Below, piece by piece: positions 36,508-44,695 of a DNA stretch of 57,366 nucleotides. Position numbers and translations under genes: made by a program. This stretch comes from an uncultured Alphaproteobacteria bacterium (lineage in GTDB: Bacteria > Pseudomonadota > Alphaproteobacteria > UBA8366 > JADFVY01), in contig CAMYKU010000029.1 in the NCBI GenBank assembly GCA_947259105.1, positions 1 through 57,366 on the forward strand, read 5' to 3'. The notes under the pieces are model-generated. The model did not search any database and was not told the DNA's origin. It saw only the letters and a program-made list of their open reading frames with translations. The first letter of the stretch is position 1, and the number at the start of each line of letters is the position of its first letter.

Positions 36508-37065
36508 TTACTCCACCGGCAGCCAGAGCCGCGTGGCGCGGTCCGGTGACGTCATCGGCATGGCCGGCTTGTCCTTGATCAACCCCGAGAAGACCGATGT
36601 CCGACTGTCTTGCTGCGGGCCGCCCATCATCGCGTGAATCGGCATGGCGTCCGCTGCCACGGCCGCAAGAGCCGTAGAACGGCCCTCCACCAGCACCGTG
36701 GCGCCAAGGGGCTGTACGATATCCGCGATCGCGGGATTGACGCTCAACGGATCGCCGTTGGCGATCTGGTCTGTCGAACCGCCGGTCCAGGATGAATTTT
36801 CGAATTTGAACGCCAGCCGGTCGCCCACGACATCCTCGTCGTTGGGGATGCAAACCCTATCGTTCTTGATCATCCGCATCATCGCGCAGTCCTGGCCGGC
36901 CGCCGCCGATACGGCGTGATCCATGGTGCCCTTGCCGGTCAGAAGATAGCTGACGCCGCCGACCGTCAAGGACGCTGCGTCGAAGGTGGGCGAGATGGAA
37001 CAGCCGCTCAGGACGACCATAAATACGGCGGCTATAGAAAATTTCTTGAATAAATCAGCTTGCAT
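36508..37065 (-). CDS. Lipoprotein of unknown function
   Basis: A 185-residue protein with a lipoprotein signal: basic start, hydrophobic stretch and lipobox VLSGC with acylated C22. The mature part has four more Met-rich or Cys-containing stretches (for example QDCAMMRMIKNDRVC around 58-72), and no domain I recognise. It is a single-gene unit: an AT-rich 5' region upstream and a strong terminator downstream. That layout implies its own regulation. Start chosen at 37065 because it begins the signal peptide. Confidence 0.75.
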   Translation of the reverse strand: MQADLFKKFSIAAVFMVVLSGCSISPTFDAASLTVGGVSYLLTGKGTMDHAVSAAAGQDCAMMRMIKNDRVCIPNDEDVVGDRLAFKFENSSWTGGSTDQIANGDPLSVNPAIADIVQPLGATVLVEGRSTALAAVAADAMPIHAMMGGPQQDSRTSVFSGLIKDKPAMPMTSPDRATRLWLPVE

Positions 37066-37478
37066 CGAAATTCTGTGTTGTTCCGCCCCCGATAGAACAC
37101 CCAAGAGCGCGATTCAGCAAGTAATATCGCCTCTAATTCGGAGAGCATTTTAATCAAATTTCAATTTTATAGCCATGTTGTAAGCATTGTTAACAAAAAA
37201 TTAACAATAATATTTAGTATAACATTGAAAATTAATATTATCGCATCATTTTTACTTTTTGTTAACCAACAACCCCCGGCTTTCGTTGGATATCACGGCT
37301 CGCCGGGAAACCGTAATGACGCTACCAGCAACATGTGAATTCAGCGTAAAGGGAATTGGTTAGCACGCACCGCATGCGGCCGCGCAGGACGCTGAACCGT
37401 CCGGCGCCGGGGCCACGGGTGGCGCGAGCTGCCGGGCGCGGTCGGCCGCAGCGGAGCTAAGTTCTGCCGAAACGGCGG
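37066..37478. promoter_or_regulatory. 413-nt intergenic region with a strongly AT-rich core
   Basis: Positions 37141-37260 contain only 24 G/C in 120 bases, about 20%, inside DNA that is otherwise near two-thirds G/C. It has repeated TTAACAA-type motifs (37189-37208) and several potential -10 boxes. It lies 70-200 nt upstream of the lipoprotein start and downstream of aspS. No gene is seen here. It is best read as a promoter or silencer-binding region for the lipoprotein. Confidence 0.5.
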
Positions 37479-39275
37479 CTATTCCGGTTTTTCGTCTACC
37501 TTCTTCGGCGGCAGGTGGACGCGGATGTGCAACTCGCGCAGCCGGTCCGGATCGATCGGCGCCGGCGCCTGCATCATCAGGTCCTCGGCGGTCTGGGTCA
37601 TTGGGAAGGCGACGACCTCGCGGATGTTCGGCTCGTCGGCCAGCAGCATGACGATGCGGTCGATCCCGGGGGCCGAGCCGCCATGCGGCGGCGCGCCGAA
37701 TTTGAGCGCGCTCAGCATGCCGCCGAAGCGCGACTCGACCTCCTCCGGCCCGTAGCCGGCGATGCCGAAGGCCTTGTACATGATCTCCGGCAGGTGGTTC
37801 CGGATCGCGCCCGATGACAGCTCGACGCCGTTGCACACGATGTCGTACTGCCAGGCCTTGACCTCCAGCGGGTCCATCGTCTCCAGCGCCTCCATGCCGC
37901 CCTGCGGCATCGAGAACGGGTTGTGGCTGAACTCGATCTTGCCGGTCGCCTCGTCGAGCTCGAACATCGGGTAGTCGACGATCCAGCAGAACCGGAAGGC
38001 GTCCGCCTCGATCAGCCCGAGATCGGCGCCAAGCTTGTCGCGCACTGTACCGGCGAAGGCCTCGGCCTTGCCCGGATGGTCGCAGGCGAAGAACACCGCA
38101 TCGCCGTCGCCAAGGGAGGTGGCCTCGATGATCGATTGCACCCGGTCCGCATCGAGGTTCTTGGCGATCGGGCCCTTGCCACCGCCGCCCTCGAGGATGA
38201 TGTAGCCGAGCCCACCGGCGCCCTCGCCGCGCGCCCAGTCGTTCAACTTGTCGAAGAAACTGCGCGGGTTGCCGCCGGCGCCCGGCGCCGGGATCGCCTT
38301 GACCACCGCGCCGCCCTCGATCGCCTTGGCGAAGATGCCGAAGGTCGAACCGCGGAACGCCTCGGTCACGTCGGCGAGGATCAGCGGGTTGCGCAGGTCA
38401 GGCTTGTCGGAGCCGTATTTCGCCATCGCCTCGGCAAAGGGGATGCGCGGGAACGGCGCCGGGGTCACGCTGCGCTCGCCGCCGAATTCCTCGAACACGC
38501 CCTGCATGACCGGCTCGATGGCGGCAAACACGTCCTCTTGCGTCACGAACGACATCTCGAAGTCGAGCTGGTAGAACTCGCCGGGCGAGCGGTCGGCGCG
38601 CGCGTCCTCGTCGCGAAAACACGGCGCGATCTGGAAGTAGCGGTCGAATCCGGCGATCATCAGCAGTTGCTTGAACTGCTGCGGCGCCTGCGGCAGCGCA
38701 TAGAAATGCCCCGGATGGATGCGGCTTGGCACCAGGTAGTCGCGCGCGCCCTCCGGCGACGAGGCGGTCAGGATCGGCGTCTGGAACTCGGTGAAGCCCT
38801 GTTCGACCATGCGGTTTCGGATCGACTGGATGACGCGCGCCCGCAGCATGATGTTGGCGTGCATGTCCTCGCGCCGCAAATCGAGGAAGCGGTGGCGCAG
38901 CCGGATGTCCTCGGGGTAGCCGGCGTCCTGGTTGACCGGCATCGGCAGCGGCTCGGCCGCCGACAGCACGGCGATCTCGGCCGCCTGCACCTCGACCTCG
39001 CCGGTCGGGATCCTGGCGTTGACCGTGTCCTCGGTGCGCCGCACCACCTTGCCGTCGACGCGGATCACCGATTCGTTGCTCAGCCCCTCGGCGACCGGGA
39101 AGATCGGGCTCGAGATGTCGAGCACCACTTGCGTCACGCCGTAATGGTCGCGCAGGTCGATGAACAACAGGTTGCCGTGGTCGCGCTTGCGGTGGACCCA
39201 GCCCGACAGGCGGACGGCCTGGCCGACATCGTCGAGGCGCAGCGCCCCGCAGCTATGGGTGCGGTATTCGTGCAT
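37479..39275 (-). CDS. aspS: Aspartyl-tRNA synthetase, probably non-discriminating (AspRS)
   Basis: A 598-residue bacterial-type class II AspRS: OB-fold anticodon domain (1-105), catalytic core with motif 2 ([17 protein letters not shown]), an inserted GAD domain (about 290-415), and motif 3 [13 protein letters not shown]. The anticodon domain reads WVHRKRDHG, with H33 where discriminating enzymes such as E. coli AspRS have Leu. His at this site is known from enzymes that also charge tRNA-Asn. If so, the cell would need GatCAB to make Asn-tRNA. Length is normal. Confidence 0.96.
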   Translation of the reverse strand: MHEYRTHSCGALRLDDVGQAVRLSGWVHRKRDHGNLLFIDLRDHYGVTQVVLDISSPIFPVAEGLSNESVIRVDGKVVRRTEDTVNARIPTGEVEVQAAEIAVLSAAEPLPMPVNQDAGYPEDIRLRHRFLDLRREDMHANIMLRARVIQSIRNRMVEQGFTEFQTPILTASSPEGARDYLVPSRIHPGHFYALPQAPQQFKQLLMIAGFDRYFQIAPCFRDEDARADRSPGEFYQLDFEMSFVTQEDVFAAIEPVMQGVFEEFGGERSVTPAPFPRIPFAEAMAKYGSDKPDLRNPLILADVTEAFRGSTFGIFAKAIEGGAVVKAIPAPGAGGNPRSFFDKLNDWARGEGAGGLGYIILEGGGGKGPIAKNLDADRVQSIIEATSLGDGDAVFFACDHPGKAEAFAGTVRDKLGADLGLIEADAFRFCWIVDYPMFELDEATGKIEFSHNPFSMPQGGMEALETMDPLEVKAWQYDIVCNGVELSSGAIRNHLPEIMYKAFGIAGYGPEEVESRFGGMLSALKFGAPPHGGSAPGIDRIVMLLADEPNIREVVAFPMTQTAEDLMMQAPAPIDPDRLRELHIRVHLPPKKVDEKPE

Positions 39276-39418
39276 TTCTTACCCGGTCAGAAATCCTGAA
39301 ACTCGCGGGCAATGGCCATGGTTTGCCCCACCTTGTCAAGGGAGGGGTTACGCCGGGACTTTCCCTTGCCGCCAAATGCATGTAACACTGCGCCCGATTG
39401 TCGCGTGTGCGGCGTCAA

Positions 39419-39469
39419 CCCGCTCCCCCACCCGGCGGCCCGGTCCGGGCGGCCGGGTGGGGGAGCGGG
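39419..39469. repeat. Very stable hairpin between divergent aspS and rnd
   Basis: An 18-bp perfect arm pair, 39419-39436 (CCCGCTCCCCCACCCGGC) and 39452-39469, with a further 5-bp palindrome (GCCCG/CGGGC) in the loop. It is almost entirely G/C. It lies about 40 nt before rnd and 145 nt before aspS. No U-run follows on either side, so it is not a simple terminator. Confidence 0.8.
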
Positions 39470-39509
39470 GCGGCCCGTATCCGCGCGACGCGGAAAAACC
39501 CGAGTGCCG

Positions 39510-40673
39510 ATGCCTGCCCCACCGATCACCGACACCGCGCGTCTTGCGGATTTCTGCGCCCGCCTGTCCGACGCCGCGTATATCACCGTCGATACCGAGT
39601 TCATGCGCGAGAACACGTTCTGGCCGGTGCTGTGCCTGGTGCAGGTGGCCGGGCCGGAGGATGAGGCGGCGATCGACGCGCTGGCGCCGGGCATCGACCT
39701 CGCGCCGCTCTACGAGCTGCTGGCCGACGAGAGCGTGCTGAAGGTGTTCCACGCCGGACGCCAGGACCTGGAGATCTTCCACCACCGCATGGGCAAGGTG
39801 CCGGCTCCGGTGTTCGACACCCAGCTCGCCGCCATGGTGTGCGGCTATGGCGACCAGATCAGCTACGAGAACCTGCTGGCCCGGACGATCGGGGTCACCG
39901 TCGACAAGGCCTCGCGCTTCACCGACTGGTCGCGGCGGCCGCTGACCGACCGGCAACTGGACTACGCGCTGGCCGACGTGACGCACCTGCGGCCGGTCTA
40001 CGAGAAGCTGGCGGCGCGCATGAAGAGCAGCGGCCGCGACCACTGGCTGGACGAGGAGATGGCGGTGTTGTGCGCACCCGGCACCTACCGGGCCGATCCG
40101 GAAGAGGCATGGCGCCGCATCAAGGGCCGCGGCGGCAAGGGCAAGCGCTTCTTTGCCATCCTCGTCGAGCTCGCCGCCTGGCGCGAACGCGAGGCGCAGC
40201 AGCGCGATGTCCCCCGGAACCGCATCCTGCGCGACGAGGCGATCATGGAGATCGCCAGCCACGCCCCGCGCAAGACCGAGACGCTGTCCCATGTGCGCGG
40301 CATCTCGCCGAAGATGGCGGCGGGCCCGACCGGCCAGGCGATCCTGCAGGTGATCGAGGACGGCATCGCGCGCCCGGCCCATTCGCTGCCGACCCCGCCG
40401 GAACGGCCGGAGCGGCTGCCGCCGGGCCTGGGGCCGCTGACCGACCTCCTCAAGGTGTTGCTCAAGCTGAACAGCGAGAAGCAGAACGTCGCCGCCCGCC
40501 TGGTCGCCAGTGGCGACGACCTGGAGCGCATCGCCGCCGACGACGACGCCGACGTGCCGGCGCTGAAGGGCTGGCGGCGCGAGATCTTCGGCGAACAGGC
40601 GCTGGCCCTGAAGCACGGCGGGCTCGCCCTGGCGGCGGACGGGAAGAAGATAAGACTCATTCCTATCGACTAG
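39510..40673 (+). CDS. rnd: Ribonuclease D
   Basis: A 387-residue DEDD-family 3'-5' exonuclease that trims tRNA and other small RNAs. The exonuclease domain (1-170) has the D28-x-E30 motif (VDTEFMRENTFW), FHAGRQDLEIF and a YALADVTHLRPVYEKL third motif with the catalytic Tyr/Asp. An HRDC domain (about 205-285) and a second helical domain follow. The ATG at 39510 is chosen; a GTG two codons upstream is possible. A very strong hairpin lies just upstream. Confidence 0.94.
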   Translation: MPAPPITDTARLADFCARLSDAAYITVDTEFMRENTFWPVLCLVQVAGPEDEAAIDALAPGIDLAPLYELLADESVLKVFHAGRQDLEIFHHRMGKVPAPVFDTQLAAMVCGYGDQISYENLLARTIGVTVDKASRFTDWSRRPLTDRQLDYALADVTHLRPVYEKLAARMKSSGRDHWLDEEMAVLCAPGTYRADPEEAWRRIKGRGGKGKRFFAILVELAAWREREAQQRDVPRNRILRDEAIMEIASHAPRKTETLSHVRGISPKMAAGPTGQAILQVIEDGIARPAHSLPTPPERPERLPPGLGPLTDLLKVLLKLNSEKQNVAARLVASGDDLERIAADDDADVPALKGWRREIFGEQALALKHGGLALAADGKKIRLIPID

Positions 40674-40681
40674 CTCACTGA

Positions 40682-40744
40682 GGCCAGCGGGCTGGCGCCG
40701 GGAGAGGGCTGCGTATCTCCGATGCGCAGCCCATGGCGCTGGCC
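40682..40744. terminator. Nested palindrome between convergent rnd and terC
   Basis: GGGCTGCG (40706-40713) pairs with CGCAGCCC (40725-40732), and outside it GGCCAGCG pairs with CGCTGGCC near 40744. It sits in the convergent gap and could end transcription from both sides. There are no U-runs, so this is tentative. Confidence 0.35.
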
Positions 40745-40784
40745 GACTCCACGAGAGGAGCGATGCACGATATCGCCCCCATCC

Positions 40785-41504
40785 TCAGCGCCGCGCCCCG
40801 CGGGCCTTCGCGGCGGCGAGGTTGAAGAACTCGACCAGCACCGAAAAGGCGATCGCGAAATAAAGGTAGCCGCGCGGGATGTGGAAATGCAGCCCGTCGG
40901 CGACCAGTGCGACGCCGACCAGCAACAGGAAGCTGAGCGCCAGCATCTTGGTCGTCGGGTGGCGGGCGATGAAGCCGCTGACCGCGGCGGCGGCGAAGAA
41001 CATCACCGCGACGGCGATGATCACGGCGACGAACATCACCGGCAGGTGCGTTGTCATGCCGACCGCGGTGATGATCGAGTCGAGCGAGAAGATGAGGTCG
41101 AGCAGCATGATCTGCGCGATCACCAGGGCAAAGCTGGCGCCGCCTTCGCGCGCGCCGCCTTCCGCCTCGCCCTCGACGCTGCGGTGGATCTCCAGCGTCG
41201 CCTTCACCAGCAGGAACAGGCCGCCGCCGAACAGGATCACATCGCGCCACGAGAACGCGATCCCGAACACCGTGAACAGCGGCGCCGTCAGCCCGACGAT
41301 CCAGGCGATCGCCGCGAGGAGGGCGAGCCGCATGACCAGCGCCGCCGACAGGCCGATCGCCCTTGCCCGCGCCTGCTGCGCCTTCGGCAGCCGTTCGGCG
41401 ACCAGCGCGATGAAGATCACGTTGTCGATGCCGAGCACGATCTCCAGCGCCGTCAGGGTGACCAGCGCGCCCCAGATCTGCGGATCGGATATCCAGGCCA
41501 GCAT
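40785..41504 (-). CDS. TerC family integral membrane protein
   Basis: A 239-residue TerC-type protein with seven or so helices. The two acidic family signatures are present: LTALEIVLGIDNVIFIALV (about 17-35) and MLLDLIFSLDSIITAVGM (about 133-150). Members are linked to metal ion export, notably manganese, and to tellurite resistance. The start at 41504 has a GGGAGAG site; the open frame continues upstream into repeats but without family similarity. Confidence 0.92.
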   Translation of the reverse strand: MLAWISDPQIWGALVTLTALEIVLGIDNVIFIALVAERLPKAQQARARAIGLSAALVMRLALLAAIAWIVGLTAPLFTVFGIAFSWRDVILFGGGLFLLVKATLEIHRSVEGEAEGGAREGGASFALVIAQIMLLDLIFSLDSIITAVGMTTHLPVMFVAVIIAVAVMFFAAAAVSGFIARHPTTKMLALSFLLLVGVALVADGLHFHIPRGYLYFAIAFSVLVEFFNLAAAKARGARR

Positions 41505-41580
41505 GGGTACTCTCCCTCTCCCGTGTGGTACGGCCGGGGCGCGATGGCGGCGGCCGGTGAGATAGTGAAAAACCGGATTC

Positions 41581-41658
41581 AGCGGTGTGTCCGGATCGTC
41601 CGGCCCGCGCCCGCCGGGCAGCGGTGTGTCCGGATCGTCCGGCCCGCGCCCGCCGGGC
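41581..41658. repeat. Perfect 39-bp tandem duplication
   Basis: Units 41581-41619 and 41620-41658 are identical (start AGCGGTGTGTCCGGATCGTC). It abuts the larger dispersed repeat that begins at 41629. Confidence 0.9.
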
Positions 41659-41788
41659 GCCGGCTCCGCCATGATACGCGTTGGAGGAAAATCTCCAAGA
41701 CCCCGATCGGCGCAACCCCGCCCCGCGGCCCGCCACAACCCGGCTCCGTGCGGAACAACCCCATGCACCGGTGTTTTCTGCGGGTTTG
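41629..41788 (+). repeat. Dispersed repeat element, copy B (about 160 bp)
   Basis: Shares an ordered set of blocks with 45457-45600: TCCGGATYGTCCGG at the head, ATGATACGC in the middle, and GGAACAACCCCATGCACCGG plus TTTCTGCGGGTTT at the tail. The tail alone also recurs at 3852-3890. A small hairpin (TTGGAG/CTCCAA) lies inside. Together with neighbouring repeats it fills the 675-nt gap between terC and the next gene. Confidence 0.65.
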
Positions 41789-41863
41789 ATGCCCGTGCCG
41801 GGCACAGCCGGCCGGCACCCCGGGAGGCGCTGCAATGTTTGGCGGGGTGGGTGGCACGACAGG

Positions 41864-41934
41864 GGCCGGCCGCCGCCATACGCTGCGGATTGAAATCCGC
41901 AGCGGCGCTCCCGGGGCCAGCCCGGCGGCCGGCT
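41864..41934. repeat. Covarying stem-loop repeat, copy 1
   Basis: The inner stem CGCTGCGGAT/ATCCGCAGCG (41881-41890, 41895-41904) has loop TGAA. The outer arms GCCGGCCGCC and GGCGGCCGGC flank it. It ends in GGCTGCGCGTGGC, the same tail as the 53.2-53.3 kb copies. Confidence 0.65.
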
Positions 41935-42013
41935 GCGCGTGGCACGGGCCATTTCCTTTGAAGGTAGACCCTGCAATCCGTATACTGGCCAAATTCCGAC
42001 AATTGGGACGCGC

Positions 42014-42095
42014 CGCGCCTCCTCGGCATGAGGCTCCGGCGTTCGTGTCCTCATGCTGAGGAGCGGCGGAGCCGCGTCTCGAGGCATGAGGTCGC
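42014..42095. repeat. CATGAGG/CCTCATGC palindromic repeat, copy 1
   Basis: CCTCGGCATGAGG and CCTCATGCTGAGG are inverted copies, followed by GAGCGGCGGAGCCGCGTCTCGAG. A second copy lies at 46883-46955. It resembles a repeat common between genes in alphaproteobacteria. Confidence 0.7.
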
Positions 42096-42179
42096 GCGGC
42101 TCGTCGGAACCGTTTCCACTTGAACGGACAATGCACTGACGGCCGACGGCCGACGAAACTCAAACGAAAGGGACGGAAC

Positions 42180-42707
42180 ATGGACTCATCGGCAAGCGGA
42201 CAGGCGGCGGCGGAGCTGACGGCGGCGGACCACGCGACCGTCGCCGCGAACCTGAAGCTCGCGACGGGGGGCGCGGCGCCGCACCATGCCTGGCGCATGA
42301 TGGAAGAGCTGGCCGCGGCGGCGGGCCCCGGCGAGCTGGAGGCGGCGGCGGCGGCGGGCGACGTGCCGGAGGCGGGCGAATCGGCGGTGCTGGCGGCGAT
42401 CGAGGCGGCGATGGCGCTGGCGCGCACGGCGGCGCGCCTGATGAACCTGTTCGTGCGCCAGACCGAGGCGCTGGACCGCCGCGCCCGGAGGCTGGGGCGG
42501 GGGGCGGAGACGGCGGACGGGGCGGCGGCGGAGGAAGAGCCGGACGGCGCGGAAATCCTCGCGCGCCTGATCGACGCCTATCGGGCCGACCTCCGCCGCA
42601 TGGACGAGGAGAAGGGCGCGGCGTGCGCGGAGGGGGACGGACAACGGAGCGGGGCCTCGAAGGCCGGAGGGCGGGATCCGGACCCCGGCGGTGGGTCCGG
42701 TCCGTGA
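42180..42707 (+). CDS. Alanine-rich helical hypothetical protein
   Basis: A 175-residue, very Ala- and Glu-rich protein, probably all helical, with a Gly/Asp-rich tail. The most structured part is LMNLFVRQTEALDRRARRLGRG (about 88-108), which could form a coiled coil. I recognise no family; very small terminase-like or accessory-region helical proteins are possible relatives. A good ribosome site (AAAGGGACGG) precedes the ATG, and it is flanked by repeats on both sides. High G/C makes spurious open frames common, so confidence is moderate. Confidence 0.5.
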   Translation: MDSSASGQAAAELTAADHATVAANLKLATGGAAPHHAWRMMEELAAAAGPGELEAAAAAGDVPEAGESAVLAAIEAAMALARTAARLMNLFVRQTEALDRRARRLGRGAETADGAAAEEEPDGAEILARLIDAYRADLRRMDEEKGAACAEGDGQRSGASKAGGRDPDPGGGSGP

Positions 42708-42913
42708 CGCCGGATTTTGTGGCTCCCAATGCCTGCTGACCGCCCGAATGCGGTCATCACGAGATGTGAACATCAACCGCCGCTCATAGCCAGTTCCGGA
42801 AGTTTACCGGGGCAGAAGTCCCGTCAGCTGAAAGGCTAAAATCGACCCTGAGCCGACTGCCGGCTAGATTAAGGCAACGTCCGCTCCCGGGATGGCGAAC
42901 TGGAGGGGCGGTG

Positions 42914-43036
42914 ATGACCGCATCGTTGAGCCCGTATCTTCGCGAACGCATCCGAAGGTTCGGACGTTACGATCCCGATGTGGACGCAACACCGGCGCCA
43001 ATCACGGCTTCACGCCTGCGCCTGGCGTCGATGTGA
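42914..43036 (+). CDS. Small 40-residue hypothetical protein
   Basis: A 40-codon frame with GGAGGGG before the ATG. It reads LSPYLRERIRRFGRYDPDVD in the middle, then a Pro/Ala-rich end. The amphipathic, arginine-rich helix with FGRY looks like a real small protein, not random translation, but I cannot name a family. The remaining bases on either side (42708-42913, 43037-43112) show no other feature. Confidence 0.4.
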   Translation: MTASLSPYLRERIRRFGRYDPDVDATPAPITASRLRLASM

Positions 43037-43112
43037 GAACTCTTTACACGTACTGTGCACGGTGGCCTTGACGTGCGGTTGAGCCCACGCCATCTACCAC
43101 AACCCGCAAAAG

Positions 43113-43931
43113 CTACAAGTTTATACCTAGCTTCGCAGCGGCCTCCTCGATAGGTCCGGTCTTACCGCTCGCAATCCACTGATCTAGTTCATTCAAAGTG
43201 ATTTTGAGATGCTGAGCCAGTTTGGTCACTTTCGGCATTTCGTCAGGCCCGAAGTTATGCGTGGGGCAGTCTGCCCATACAGTATCGGGAATCAAGTCTT
43301 GATCGTTATTGCCAATCGATGGGAGTGCAACGATTCTGCTGAATGTGTGGACCTTCAGGACCATTTCCAAGCCGTCGTTTTCCACATCGTCGTCCGGGTC
43401 CATTTTCCCCCAATCATAGTCGTCGCTGAAAGTCAGATCGCTCCACTTCAAAACATAGATTCTAAGGATGGTAGGGGTTCCGGGGCCTTTGTTTTGTTGC
43501 GACCAATGCGCGGGAATTCCATTATATTTGCTACCTACTGCAAACCCGCTACCGCGAGCGTTTGTCGTGCTCACGTCCCTAACTTCCGTAATAATGGACT
43601 CCGCTGCATTGGATCTGCATCCGTGAAACCCGATCAGGGTGTAGCCAGCCTGCACCACGTTCGTGTGCAGCAAGGTTATGTCGCCGGAACTCGCTCTTAG
43701 CAACGACCAGTTCACAGGCGTGCTCAGTAAAGGACGGCGATATCCCGGAGGTTTGAACACAGCGGCTTTGGCACCCGTCAACTCCTGTTGTCCTGGTCCC
43801 ATGATCATTCGGCCAGCATCGCCACATTGTGGACAGTGGTGAACAGGAATCCTCCTCTCACTCAGGTTCACATCTTGATGGTACCGGTGACTACAATTTT
43901 GCTTTGTGCAAATGACGGCTTTTCTGGTCAT
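43113..43931 (-). CDS. Zinc-ribbon protein with ADP-ribosyltransferase-like motif; orphan, candidate effector
   Basis: A 272-residue protein I cannot place in a named family. Residues 8-36 have four cysteines (C8, C13, C33, C36; ending CPQCG) like a zinc ribbon. Residues 97-160 read YTLIGFHGCRSNAAESII, then GSGFAVGSKYNGIPAHW, then ILRIYVLKW. This order (GxHG helix, GxGF strand, exit strand) resembles the His-Tyr region of diphtheria/ExoA-type ADP-ribosyltransferases, with H103 at the NAD-binding His. The Tyr and Glu of the triad are not clear. The C-terminus (233-272) is helical with two short repeats. G/C is about 52% on three lines counted, well below its neighbours, suggesting transfer. 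No partner gene overlaps it. Confidence 0.55.
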   Translation of the reverse strand: MTRKAVICTKQNCSHRYHQDVNLSERRIPVHHCPQCGDAGRMIMGPGQQELTGAKAAVFKPPGYRRPLLSTPVNWSLLRASSGDITLLHTNVVQAGYTLIGFHGCRSNAAESIITEVRDVSTTNARGSGFAVGSKYNGIPAHWSQQNKGPGTPTILRIYVLKWSDLTFSDDYDWGKMDPDDDVENDGLEMVLKVHTFSRIVALPSIGNNDQDLIPDTVWADCPTHNFGPDEMPKVTKLAQHLKITLNELDQWIASGKTGPIEEAAAKLGINL

Positions 43932-44295
43932 GACATGGATCGCTCCAAGTCTAGTTTCTGGATGAATTGTTGGAAGCTACCTGTGTCTTCGGCCCCCAGA
44001 TTCCGTCGACCTTCGCGCATAACGCCCACCGAATCCCGCTTCGATGCCTCGATCAAAGGGAATTAACTCGAAGGTCGTAATCGGCTCACCACAAAGTTTA
44101 GAGCCCCTGACCACCAAAATCTACCCCCGACTGTATATGCGATCATTGCTGCCCGTCCAGGTCGAGAACCTACGCCCTTCGAATTGACTGGGAACTCGGG
44201 GGACCAATTCGGGGGACACAATGAGCTAACCCGGGTTTACCGGACACCTTTGAAAGGGGACAATCCCCATGGAGAGGTGTCGAATTGCAACCCGC
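43932..44295. other. 364-nt intergenic stretch, no gene seen
   Basis: Lower in G/C than the flanks. It contains the short near-repeat CTCGGGGGACCAATTCGGGGGACA around 44190-44218 and a TTTACCGGACACC stretch near 44235. These look like remnants of mobile DNA, but no transposase or integrase fragment can be read in either strand. Confidence 0.3.
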
Positions 44296-44532
44296 TCACG
44301 TCCGGTTTCGGAGCCTTACGCCGGGGCCGCCGCCGTTTTCGGGGATGAAGACAATGCCGGCGGCCTCCAGGGCGGCGCGGATGGCGTCCATGTTGTTGGC
44401 GATCGGGGTGCTCTTGCCGCGCTCGAATTCGGCGACCGTCGTACGTCCGACGTTGGCCGCCCTGGCGAGGTCCGGTTGCGTCCAGCCCAGCAGGGCGCGG
44501 GCGGCGCGGCTTTGTCGGGGCGTTATCGTCAT
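44296..44532 (-). CDS. XRE-family helix-turn-helix regulator
   Basis: A 78-residue single-domain XRE protein. The HTH is SRAARALLGWTQPDLARAANVGRTTVAEFERG (about 8-40). It is followed by the tail AIRAALEAAGIVFIPENGGGPGVRL, which recurs in many small alphaproteobacterial XRE proteins. It is expected to bind DNA as a dimer. The ATG at 44532 has AAGGACG upstream. It is divergent from the Tat-exported gene and lies upstream of the ART-like gene on the same strand, 364 nt away. Confidence 0.88.
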   Translation of the reverse strand: MTITPRQSRAARALLGWTQPDLARAANVGRTTVAEFERGKSTPIANNMDAIRAALEAAGIVFIPENGGGPGVRLRNRT

Positions 44533-44695
44533 GTCGTCCTTATGCCACGGATTTCGATTGACACCATCAAGCCGTGCCGGTATTTTTGATCGGATCCGGC
44601 TAAAAAAGCCGGCCTGGATGATTGTAAGCGGCGCGAAAGGGTGCTCGAACACCTTCCCGCGCCTGACCGCAACCCGACTACAGCGGAGTCAGGTC

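Noticed and set aside
37923..39299. 458-codon open frame antisense to aspS
   Set aside because: aspS is unmistakable; the antisense product is repetitive and Arg/His/Leu-rich.
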